From assembly GCF_000443165.1 (NCBI RefSeq), contig NZ_ATJV01000042.1:1-64000 (forward strand): a stretch of DNA of 64,000 nucleotides. Reading direction: 5' to 3'. Origin of the DNA: Thauera terpenica 58Eu (lineage in GTDB: Bacteria; Pseudomonadota; Gammaproteobacteria; Burkholderiales; Rhodocyclaceae). This document shows, piece by piece, positions 48,408 to 55,804 of the stretch (within the stretch, counting starts at the first letter, position 1; each line of letters starts with the position of its first letter). Made by a program: the position numbers and the translations under genes. The notes beneath the pieces are model-generated. The model worked only from the letters and a program-made list of their open reading frames with translations. It searched no databases and had not been told where the DNA came from.

Positions 48408-49253
48408 ATGAGACAAGGCATGCACCCGCTTGTAGTGGCGCTCTTGAGCTACTGCGTCTTTGCTGCGGCCTGGGCAAGCCGGGCACACATTGATACTGCG
48501 CCGCCAGCAGAAGTGTTCGATCGTGTCGTGCTTTCGCCCGCCCTGCAGATACTGATGACGGGCGGCGACCGCTTCCTGGCGGCCAATCTTGAATCGATCC
48601 GTTCAGCCGCCACCACCAGCGACGCGCCCAAGGCTGCGGAATATAACGCGTCATTCACCACTCGCAGCCGCAGCGCGGTCGCGCAACTGAACCCCTGCCA
48701 CGAAGACAACTACTACCTCGGCAGCGCTTTGCTGAGCTGGGGCGGGGCGGTGTCAGAGGGTATCGACTTGCTGCACCGCGCTACCGAGTGCCGCACCTGG
48801 GATGAGCTCCCGCCCTTTTTCTACGGCTTCAACCTGTTCTTTTTTCAGCGCGACGTTGAGGGCGCACGTGCGGCATTCGAAACTGCGGCCTCACGCGCCA
48901 CCGACAACGCCGCGGCCTTGCGCAAGATGGCCATCATGCTGGCGGCAGGTGAATTGAAGGACGACAGCGCCGCGCTCGACTTCCTGCAGCGCGAACGCGC
49001 GGCCACCGCCGACCCCAAGCTGCAAGCCATGCTCGACCAACGCATCACCCGCATCGAAGGCTTGATCACCCTGCGCAACGCCCAGCAGCGCTACGAGGCG
49101 CGCTTCGGCCAGCCCTTGAGCGACCCTGCGGCGCTGATCGCAAGCGGCGAACTCGACGCCTTCCCCAACGATCCGCTAGGCCTTGGCTACGAGTTTGCCG
49201 ATGGCCGCTTTCGCCTCAAGGAGCTGAAGATTGCCGGGCTGGAGCGGCGCTAG
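48408..49253 (+). CDS. Membrane-anchored TPR-like protein with pseudopilin-like C-terminal motif
   Basis: 281 residues. An N-terminal hydrophobic segment (HPLVVALLSYCVFAAAWAS) is a signal anchor. The middle consists of helical repeats of TPR character (YYLGSALLSWGGAVSEGIDLL; FFFQRDVEGARAAFETAAS; AALRKMAIMLAAGELKDDSAALDFL). The end (ALIASGELDAFPNDPLGLGYEF) recalls the PxDPxG motif of GspG-type pseudopilins and related proteins. It lies between the ABC permease and, beyond an inserted toxin-antitoxin pair, the ABC ATPase. I do not know a named family; a periplasmic role in handling the exported substrate is inferred from position. Confidence 0.65.
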   Translation: MRQGMHPLVVALLSYCVFAAAWASRAHIDTAPPAEVFDRVVLSPALQILMTGGDRFLAANLESIRSAATTSDAPKAAEYNASFTTRSRSAVAQLNPCHEDNYYLGSALLSWGGAVSEGIDLLHRATECRTWDELPPFFYGFNLFFFQRDVEGARAAFETAASRATDNAAALRKMAIMLAAGELKDDSAALDFLQRERAATADPKLQAMLDQRITRIEGLITLRNAQQRYEARFGQPLSDPAALIASGELDAFPNDPLGLGYEFADGRFRLKELKIAGLERR

Positions 49254-49295
49254 AGCTGCAACACTGAGTCAAAACAAGCTTGCAGAAAAGCGTCT

Positions 49296-49315
49296 AGAAT
49301 AAGGGCACATATTCT
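49296..49315. promoter_or_regulatory. Inverted repeat, likely operator of the second toxin-antitoxin pair
   Basis: AGAATA, 8 bases, TATTCT lies 18 bases before the antitoxin ATG at 49334, within the 80-base gap after the TPR-like gene. This is a typical autoregulatory site for Phd-type antitoxins. Confidence 0.5.
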
Positions 49316-49333
49316 GCACAGACGAGGCTCAGC

Positions 49334-49627
49334 ATGAGCATCACCACCCGCGACATCATCTCCCTCAGCGCCGCCCGCGCCCAGCTCTCCGAACTGGCAG
49401 AGCAGGTCAAGGCGGGGGCGGAAAAGATCATCACCAAGAATGGTGAAAGCTACGTGGCGCTGATCGATGCGCAACGACTGGACCACTACCACCGGCTCGA
49501 GCGCGCGCACATCCATCTGTTGCTGATCGACGACGTTACGAGCGGTTTGCAGGACGTCGCCGAGGGGCGAACGCGTGATGCACGTGCCGCGCTCGCCGAG
49601 CGCAAGACGCGCCGCGCCAAAGCATGA
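49334..49627 (+). CDS. Type II antitoxin, Phd/YefM family
   Basis: 97 residues with the Phd fold: DIISLSAARAQLSELAEQVKAG followed by EKIITKNGESYVALIDAQRLDHY. The C-terminal part (VTSGLQDVAEGRTRDARAAL) should bind the toxin. The start has GAGG upstream and an inverted repeat in front. It overlaps the toxin gene by four bases (ATGA). It differs clearly in sequence from the antitoxin at 45731. Confidence 0.88.
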   Translation: MSITTRDIISLSAARAQLSELAEQVKAGAEKIITKNGESYVALIDAQRLDHYHRLERAHIHLLLIDDVTSGLQDVAEGRTRDARAALAERKTRRAKA

Positions 49628-50010
49628 GCGGGACGGCTACCGTCTTCGTCACACCCGGCTTCGAGCGCCACCTGGGTGAGATCGAACCCTTCCTGGCGGA
49701 CGCCGGTGTGCCCGAGCACTTCGATACGCTGCTCGACGCCTTGCAGAACGTGGTGATTCCGAACCTCGAACGCCACCCGGACATGGGTCGCGATTTTCTC
49801 GCCCGCGGGGCGCAGTCGGTCGAAGCCGCATCGCGACTCGAGCACCTCGTACACCGACTCGGCGAGCTCGATCACTCCGGCAGCATCCGTGCATACGTCA
49901 TGACACAGCATCTGCTGCTGTATGCCCATCTTGGCGACGGCGTTCACCTGTTAGCCATCCGCCATCAGCGCGAGCTGTGTTTCGATTTCGGCACAGCGGA
50001 TAACACCTGA
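49624..50010 (+). CDS. Type II toxin, RelE/ParE superfamily
   Basis: 128 residues with the RelE/ParE pattern: an N-terminal strand (TVFVTPGFERHL), helical middle (NLERHPDMGRDFLARGA), and closing strands (RAYVMTQHLLLYAHLGDGVHLLAIRHQRELCFDF). Overlaps its antitoxin gene; the ABC ATPase gene begins 23 bases later. Target (ribosome-bound mRNA or gyrase) cannot be told from sequence alone. Confidence 0.85.
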   Translation: MSGTATVFVTPGFERHLGEIEPFLADAGVPEHFDTLLDALQNVVIPNLERHPDMGRDFLARGAQSVEAASRLEHLVHRLGELDHSGSIRAYVMTQHLLLYAHLGDGVHLLAIRHQRELCFDFGTADNT

Positions 50011-50032
50011 AGCGCATAGGAAGACGTCATCA

Positions 50033-50953
50033 ATGACCCCCGCCCTCGAATTCCACGCCGTCAGCAAGATCTTTCGCGCGCGCGGCAAGACCGTGCACGC
50101 GCTGCGCAATGTCAGCTTCGAAGTCAGCGAAGGCGAAGTGTTCGGCTTTGTCGGCCCCAATGGCGCGGGCAAGTCCACCACCATCAAGGTGATGCTCGAC
50201 GCCATCAACGACTACGAAGGCGAGGTCAAGCTGTATGGCGTGTCGGCGCGCACGGCCAGCGCGCGCAAGGGCGTTGCCTACGTGCCGGAGTCACCCGCGC
50301 TCTACGAGCAATTCACGGCGCTGGAAATCCTGCACATGGCGCTGGACATGTACGACATCCGCCGCCCGGATCGGGACGCCTGGTGCATGCAGTGGCTGGA
50401 GCGCTTCTCGGTGGCGCACAACGCCAGACGCCGGGTGCGCGAGTTGTCCAAGGGCAACGTGCAGCGCGTGGCGCTCGCCCATGCGCTGGTGGTCAGCCCG
50501 CGCCTGCTGGTGCTGGACGAGCCGCTGTCCGGCCTGGACCCGGTGGGGCGCAAGGACGTGGTGGACATCCTCTCCGAATACAAACGCGAGGGTGGCGCGA
50601 TCTTCTTCACCTCGCACGTGCTGCACGATGTCGAGCGCATCGCCGACCGCTTCGGCTTCATCCACCAGGGCGAACTGCTGACCACGCGCTCGCCGCGCGA
50701 TCTGGTGAGCGAGCGCGCCGACCGCTTCATCGTGCGCTACCAGGCCAGCGCCGCCCTGGACGGCGCCCACGCCGCGATCCGCGACGGCGAGTACGAGCAA
50801 GAGCTCGACGAGCACGCCCTGCCCGCCTTCCTCACCCGCCTGCAGGCGGCAGGCGGGCGGCTGATGACGGTGAAGCCCGCGGTGTCGCTGGAGACGGTGT
50901 TCTTCAAGATCCTCGAGGGCGAGCAGACCGCGCCGGCTTCAGGACCCCGCTGA
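50033..50953 (+). CDS. ABC transporter ATP-binding protein
   Basis: NatA/CcmA-like ATPase of 306 residues. Walker A GPNGAGKSTTIKVML near residue 43, Q-loop region GVAYVPESPALYEQF, an unusual signature ELSKGNVQRVALAHAL (S-K-G-N-x-Q), Walker B LLVLDEPLSGLDPVGR and the switch His in FFTSHVLHDVERI. A C-terminal domain of about 90 residues is typical for ABC-2 exporters. It is the probable partner of the permease at 47576. AGGAAG precedes the ATG. It may now be expressed with the toxin-antitoxin pair that separates it from the permease. Confidence 0.92.
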   Translation: MTPALEFHAVSKIFRARGKTVHALRNVSFEVSEGEVFGFVGPNGAGKSTTIKVMLDAINDYEGEVKLYGVSARTASARKGVAYVPESPALYEQFTALEILHMALDMYDIRRPDRDAWCMQWLERFSVAHNARRRVRELSKGNVQRVALAHALVVSPRLLVLDEPLSGLDPVGRKDVVDILSEYKREGGAIFFTSHVLHDVERIADRFGFIHQGELLTTRSPRDLVSERADRFIVRYQASAALDGAHAAIRDGEYEQELDEHALPAFLTRLQAAGGRLMTVKPAVSLETVFFKILEGEQTAPASGPR

Positions 50954-50996
50954 GCACCCAAGCGAGCGCGCAACACCCTTGAGGCTGACCCCCGCT

Positions 50997-52058
50997 TCAG
51001 GCGCGACGCACCAGCGTGTCGGCATCGGCGTCCGCATCCGCCTCACCCCATTCGGCGAACTTGCGCTCCAGCGTCTTGCGCGACACGCCGAGACGGCGTG
51101 CGGCTTCGGTCTTGTTGCCGCCACAGGCCACGGTGACACGTTCGATGTGGCGGCGCTCCACCTCGGCCAGGCTCAGTTCGAGTTCGTCTGCGGGCAGCGC
51201 CGCCGGCGTCCGGGACAAGCCCTCCTGTGTGGCCATGGGCTCGGCCAGGAAGCTGCCGAGGATGAGCGCGCGTTCGACGCGGTTGCGCAGTTCGCGCACA
51301 TTGCCGGGCCAGGAGTGCGCGCTGAGCTGCCTGAGCACATCGTGCGACAGCGCCAGGGGCGCCACCCCCAGCGGCGTGGCGAGCTGCTGCATGAAGTGGT
51401 GCACGAGCCGGGGAATGTCCTCAGGATATTCGCGCAGGCTGGGCAGGCGGATGTCGACGACCGCGAGCCGGTAGTAGAGATCCTCGCGAAAGCGGCCGGC
51501 CCTGACCTCGGCGGCGAGGTCGCGGTTGGAGGCCGCAATGATGCGCACATCGACCGCCACCTCGCGTTCAGCACCCACCGGACGCAGCGTGCGCTCTTCG
51601 AGCACGCGCAGCAGCCGGGCCTGCAAAGTCAGCGGCAGCTCACCGATTTCGTCCAGGAACAGGCTGCCGCCGCGGGCGTGGTGAAACAAACCGTGACGGT
51701 TCTCGCTGGCGCCGGTGAAAGCGCCCTTCACATGGCCGAAGAGCTCGCTTTCGACCAGCTCCACGGCGATCGCCGCGCAGTTAAGCGGCACGAAGGGGCC
51801 ATGCGCGCGCGCGCTGCTGTGGTGCAGCGCGCGCGCCACCACCTCCTTGCCAGTGCCCGATTCGCCCTGCAGGAGCACGGTGCTGGGCATGGGCCCGACG
51901 CGGCGGATGAGGGCGCGCAGCTGCTCGATGGCGCTCGAGCGTCCGATCAGACCCATCGACTCCGCCGCCGCGCGCACCGACGCTGGCCGGGCGTTCGACA
52001 GCGGCTGCACGGCGTCGCCGCTGATCGATGAAGAGATTTCGTCTGCGCTGCCCGTCAT
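50997..52058 (-). CDS. Sigma-54-dependent transcriptional activator without receiver domain
   Basis: 353 residues. After a short N-terminus of about 37 residues there is an AAA+ domain with Walker A GESGTGKE (65-72), the sigma-54 contact loop GAFTGA (112-117), Walker [15 protein letters not shown] and the arginine region; a Fis-type helix-turn-helix near the end ([22 protein letters not shown]). No receiver or other sensor is present, as in PspF; only 3 bases separate it from the next gene upstream, so none has been missed. Unlike PilR it cannot be phosphorylated. It lies 44 bases beyond the ABC ATPase gene, convergent with it. Target genes are unknown; the sigma-54 pilin promoter is 4.3 kb away. 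Confidence 0.92.
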   Translation of the reverse strand: MTGSADEISSSISGDAVQPLSNARPASVRAAAESMGLIGRSSAIEQLRALIRRVGPMPSTVLLQGESGTGKEVVARALHHSSARAHGPFVPLNCAAIAVELVESELFGHVKGAFTGASENRHGLFHHARGGSLFLDEIGELPLTLQARLLRVLEERTLRPVGAEREVAVDVRIIAASNRDLAAEVRAGRFREDLYYRLAVVDIRLPSLREYPEDIPRLVHHFMQQLATPLGVAPLALSHDVLRQLSAHSWPGNVRELRNRVERALILGSFLAEPMATQEGLSRTPAALPADELELSLAEVERRHIERVTVACGGNKTEAARRLGVSRKTLERKFAEWGEADADADADTLVRRA

Positions 52059-52061
52059 CGC

Positions 52062-52472
52062 TCAGAAGGGCTTGAGCACGACGAGAAAGACCACGACCAC
52101 CAGAACCAGCACCGGGATCTCGTTGAACACGCGAAACCACACATGGCTGCGCTTGTTGCGCCCGGCCGCGAAGTCGCGCATCAGGCGTCCGCAATAGAAG
52201 TGGTAGCCGATGAGGAACACCACCAGCAGCGTTTTGACGTGCAGCCAGCCGCCGCCAAAGCCGTAACCAAACCACAGCCAGAGGCCGAACACCACCGCAA
52301 GAATGGCGAGCGGCAGCATGAAGCGGTAGAGCTTGCCCTCCATCAGGCTCAGGCGCTCGCGGGTGGCGGCGTCCTCCACCATGGCGTGATTGACGAACAG
52401 GCGGGGCAGGTAGAACAGGCCGGCGAACCAGCTCACGACGAAGATGATGTGTAAGGCCTTGACGGTCAGCAT
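52062..52472 (-). CDS. HemJ-like / CopD-family membrane protein
   Basis: 136 residues with four transmembrane helices. The pattern VKALHIIFVVSWFAGLFYLPRLFV, the His-containing second part HVKTLLVVFLIGYHFYCGRLM and the RVFNEIPVLVLVVVVFLVVLKPF end fit the UPF0093/HemJ family of protoporphyrinogen oxidases. The conserved His residues are present. It is followed 3 bases later by the sigma-54 activator. No other haem genes are adjacent, though hemL is in the window. Confidence 0.85.
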   Translation of the reverse strand: MLTVKALHIIFVVSWFAGLFYLPRLFVNHAMVEDAATRERLSLMEGKLYRFMLPLAILAVVFGLWLWFGYGFGGGWLHVKTLLVVFLIGYHFYCGRLMRDFAAGRNKRSHVWFRVFNEIPVLVLVVVVFLVVLKPF

Positions 52473-52554
52473 TGCGATGGCAGCTCAGTGAAGAAAAAAG
52501 GGTGAAGCACAGGCGAGGCGGCTCGAACCGGGTGCGGCTCGCGCACCAAGGCGC

Positions 52555-53433
52555 TCAGGCACGGCGCGCGAGCGCGTCTTCCAGGCCGTGCGCGATCGTC
52601 GGATAGCTTAGCGTGGCGCACAGTTCCTGCTTCAGGCGACGATTGTCGAGTCGACGCGATTCGCTCATGAAGGACAGCGTCAGCGGCGACAGGCGCTGGA
52701 CAATGTCCGCCCGCGCCAGGCGCGGTGGGCGCGGCAGCGCGAAAGCGTCGGCGACCGCGTCGAAATAATCGCCCATTTTCAGGTCGGAGTCGTCGCTGGC
52801 GTTGTACACCCGCCCCGCCGGCGCGCGGAACATCGCCAGGCAAGCCAGCCGCGCCAGGTCCTCGGCGTGGATGTGGTTGGTGTACACATCGTCCTGCGCG
52901 CTGAGCACCGGGTCACCGCGGCGCAAGCGCTCGAGCGGCAGGCGGTCGGCGGCGTAGATGCCCGGTGCGCGCAGCACGCTCACGCGCACGCCGCTGCGCC
53001 GGCCGAAGGCGCGCACACGGCGCTCGGCATCGACGCGACGCAACGCACGCGCGCTGCGTGCGTTGCAGGGCCGCGTCTCGCTCACCTGCGCGCCCTCGCA
53101 GTCGCCGTAAACCCCTGTCGTGCTTATGTATACAAGGCCCTGTGGTAGACTTCCGCCCGCGCCCAGCGCCGCCAGCAGACGCTTCATGCGGGGGTCGCCG
53201 CTGCCCTGCGCCGGGGGCGGCGCAAAATGCAGCACGATGTCGGCAAGCCCGGCCAGCCGCCTCAGGCTGCGGCGGTCATCGAGATCAGCATGCAACGCAA
53301 GCGCCCCTGCCGCACGCAAGGCGGGCGCGGCCTCGGGGCTGCGCACGAGGGCAAGGACACGAAAACGACGGGTCAGCCACGGCAGGCAGCGCGCAGCCAC
53401 GTCGCCGCTGCCCACAATCAGAATTCTTTTCAT
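52555..53433 (-). CDS. NAD(P)-binding SDR/epimerase-like protein
   Basis: 292 residues starting MKRILIVGSGDVAARCLPWL with a Rossmann glycine motif (GSGDVA). LVYISTTGVYGDCEG resembles the Ser/Tyr active-site region of extended SDRs such as YeeZ, and VLRAPGIYAADRLPLERLRRG and YTNHIHAEDLARLACLAM follow. Substrate unknown. The start at 53433 is divergent from the reductase gene, 21 bases apart. The long frame upstream of this start is antisense noise. Confidence 0.85.
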   Translation of the reverse strand: MKRILIVGSGDVAARCLPWLTRRFRVLALVRSPEAAPALRAAGALALHADLDDRRSLRRLAGLADIVLHFAPPPAQGSGDPRMKRLLAALGAGGSLPQGLVYISTTGVYGDCEGAQVSETRPCNARSARALRRVDAERRVRAFGRRSGVRVSVLRAPGIYAADRLPLERLRRGDPVLSAQDDVYTNHIHAEDLARLACLAMFRAPAGRVYNASDDSDLKMGDYFDAVADAFALPRPPRLARADIVQRLSPLTLSFMSESRRLDNRRLKQELCATLSYPTIAHGLEDALARRA

Positions 53434-53454
53434 CAGACGATTATCACACGCACC

Positions 53455-54477
53455 ATGACCTACCGGATTTCCCTCCAGCCCGGCGGCCACGAATTCGACG
53501 CCGCCGCCGACCAGACCGTGCTCGAAGCCGCGCTCGCCGCCGAGCTGCTCTTGCCCCACGGTTGCCGCGACGGCGCCTGCGGGGCGTGCAAGGGCCAGGT
53601 CATTGAAGGCCGGGTGGATCACGGCAGCCACTCCGCCAGCGCGCTGAGCGCCGCCGAGCAGGCCGAGGGCTACGCCCTGTTCTGCTGCGCGAAGCCGCTC
53701 TCGGATCTCGTGGTGCAGGCGCGCAACGTCGTGCGCGCGGGCGACATCCCGATCCGCAAGCTGCCGTGCCGCGTACACCGGCTGCAGCGCCTGGCCGACG
53801 ACGTCATGCTGCTCGACCTCAAGCTGCCGGCGAGCGAGGCCTTCCGTTTTCGTGCCGGTCAGTACATCGACATCCTGCTCGCCGATGGCCGGCGCCGCAG
53901 CTTCTCGATCGCCAACGCGCCGCACGACGGCAGCCATATCGAACTGCACGTGCGCCGCATCGATGGCGGCAGCTTCACCGCCCACGTCTTCGAGCGCATG
54001 AAGGAGAAGGACATCCTGCGCTTCGAAGGCCCGCTCGGCAGCTTCTGGCTGCGCGAGGACTCACAGCGCCCTATCGTGCTGGTCGCCGGCGGCACCGGTT
54101 TCGCACCGATCAAGAGCATCATCGAGCACGCCATCGAGACCGGGCTGCAACGCCCGATCAGCCTGTACTGGGGCGCCCGCGAGCGCGCCGGACTCTACCT
54201 CGATGAGCTGGCCCGCAGCTGGGAAGCCGCGCTGCCCTCCCTGCGCTACATCCCGGTGCTGTCCGACGCAGCGCAGGATCTGAGCTGGGAGGGGCGTCGC
54301 GGACTGGTGCACCAGGCGGTGATGGACGACTTTGCCGAGCTCTCCGGACACGAGGTCTATGCCTGCGGGGCGCCAGCGATGATAGACGCGGCGCGCACCG
54401 GCTTGTGCACGGGCCGCGGCCTGCCCGAGCACGCCTTCTTTGCCGACGCCTTCACCTTTTCCACACCGGCAGGCTGA
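53455..54477 (+). CDS. CDP-6-deoxy-delta-3,4-glucoseen reductase-like ferredoxin/flavin reductase
   Basis: Electron-transfer protein of 340 residues. An N-terminal plant-type 2Fe-2S domain has Cys37, Cys42, Cys45 (CRDGACGAC) and Cys77 (with an extra Cys78). A flavin-binding barrel (RAGQYIDILLADGRRRSFSIANAP) and an NAD-binding domain (VLVAGGTGFAPIKSI, VYACGAPAMIDA) follow. The family name comes from AscD-type enzymes; in rhodocyclales such genes need not be linked to dideoxysugars and no sugar genes are near. It shares a very short divergent region with the SDR-like gene. Confidence 0.88.
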   Translation: MTYRISLQPGGHEFDAAADQTVLEAALAAELLLPHGCRDGACGACKGQVIEGRVDHGSHSASALSAAEQAEGYALFCCAKPLSDLVVQARNVVRAGDIPIRKLPCRVHRLQRLADDVMLLDLKLPASEAFRFRAGQYIDILLADGRRRSFSIANAPHDGSHIELHVRRIDGGSFTAHVFERMKEKDILRFEGPLGSFWLREDSQRPIVLVAGGTGFAPIKSIIEHAIETGLQRPISLYWGARERAGLYLDELARSWEAALPSLRYIPVLSDAAQDLSWEGRRGLVHQAVMDDFAELSGHEVYACGAPAMIDAARTGLCTGRGLPEHAFFADAFTFSTPAG

Positions 54478-54584
54478 ACGCTCAACAAGCGCTGCCGCAT
54501 TCGCCAGCGCGCCGAGTTTTCCCCTTCGCCGCTTCGCCCCACCCCGCAGCCCTTTCGCTCGACATCCGCCGCACCGGAGCCGCA

Positions 54585-55721
54585 ATGAGCCAGACCACCC
54601 TGCTGACCCGCGAACCCGTGGTGAACAAGAAGCATGCAATCACCGCCAACCGTCTGATTGCCCATGGCCCCAACATGGCGGAGGTGGTGCAGGCCCTGAA
54701 CGCACAGGCCGAGGTGTGGCCCACACATCACCCGGTGTTCCTCAGCCTGGGGCGGCTGGTGCCCACGCCTGAGCTCATGCAGTGGCAGATTCCCGAGCAC
54801 ACCTCGATCGAAATCCCCGCCCAGACCCTTGCCCACCCCCACACCCAGGCCCTGATGGCGCAGCTGCGCGCAGCCGGCGTGGCGATGAACCTGATCTGGT
54901 ACACGCCTGAGACCACGCTCCCGGCCGACATCGACTGGCGCTTCGTGCTCATGGACGCGCGCCGCGTGAGCTCGCCCGCGAGCGCGCCCGGCCTCAAACT
55001 GGCCTGGGGCCTGCCCCAGCTCGGCGCCTTCCGTGAGGCCGTGGACGCGGGCTTCGATGGCGCCTCGGGCTGGTTCTTCCTGCACGGCAATCCGCCCGCA
55101 AAAGAGCTCTCTCCCGGCCACGCCCAGATCATCCGCCTGCTCAATCTGGTGCGCAATAACGCCGAAATCCGCAGCATCGAGGCAGTGCTCAAGCAGGACG
55201 TGGCCCTGTCCTACAAGTTGCTGCGCTACATCAACTCGGCCGGGTTCGGCCTGATGTGCGAGATCCAGTCCTTCCGCCACGCGGTCAGCATCCTGGGCTA
55301 TGACGCGCTCAACAAATGGCTGTCACTGCTGCTGATCACCGCCACGCGTGACCCCAGCGCCCCCGCCATGATGCAGACTGCGATCGCGCGCGGGCGCTTC
55401 ATGGAGGAAATCGGCGCCAGCTATTTCGACGCCGCCGAAGCCGACAACCTCTTCATCACCGGCGCTTTCTCGCTGCTGCATCTGCTGCTCGGCACCTCGA
55501 TGCAGGCCGTGCTCGACGAGATGAACCTGCCCACCGCAGTCACCGACGCGCTCGTCCATGACAGCGGCGAGTTCGCACCCTTCCTGCGCCTGGCCAGGCA
55601 CTGCGAAGGCTTCGACGGCGCCGGGCTGAGGCAGGCCAGCACCGAGCTGCACCTGCCCTTCGATCAGCTCAACCGGGCGCTGCTCACCGGCCTGAGCTTT
55701 GCCGACAGTCTGCAGGCCTGA
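54585..55721 (+). CDS. HDOD-domain signalling protein with degenerate EAL-like N-terminus
   Basis: 378 residues. The C-terminal HDOD domain (about 175-370) has NNAEIRSIEAVLKQDVALSYKLLRYINSA and SFRHAVSILGYDALNKWLSLLL. The N-terminal half resembles the EAL half of YuxH-type proteins, but I see no EAL catalytic motif, so it should not hydrolyse c-di-GMP. It is followed by two more signalling genes on the same strand, and the three probably form a functional group. Confidence 0.8.
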   Translation: MSQTTLLTREPVVNKKHAITANRLIAHGPNMAEVVQALNAQAEVWPTHHPVFLSLGRLVPTPELMQWQIPEHTSIEIPAQTLAHPHTQALMAQLRAAGVAMNLIWYTPETTLPADIDWRFVLMDARRVSSPASAPGLKLAWGLPQLGAFREAVDAGFDGASGWFFLHGNPPAKELSPGHAQIIRLLNLVRNNAEIRSIEAVLKQDVALSYKLLRYINSAGFGLMCEIQSFRHAVSILGYDALNKWLSLLLITATRDPSAPAMMQTAIARGRFMEEIGASYFDAAEADNLFITGAFSLLHLLLGTSMQAVLDEMNLPTAVTDALVHDSGEFAPFLRLARHCEGFDGAGLRQASTELHLPFDQLNRALLTGLSFADSLQA

Positions 55722-55804
55722 GTCGAATCGGGTGCACAAACGCAACATGCGTCACATTCGCGCGCACGAGCGCAGGCTAGTATCTGCTCTCTGCCCGACC
55801 ATCC

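Noticed and set aside
50997-52058. Sigma-54 activator as PilR
   Set aside because: It has no receiver domain and no adjacent PilS kinase, so the name is not supported.
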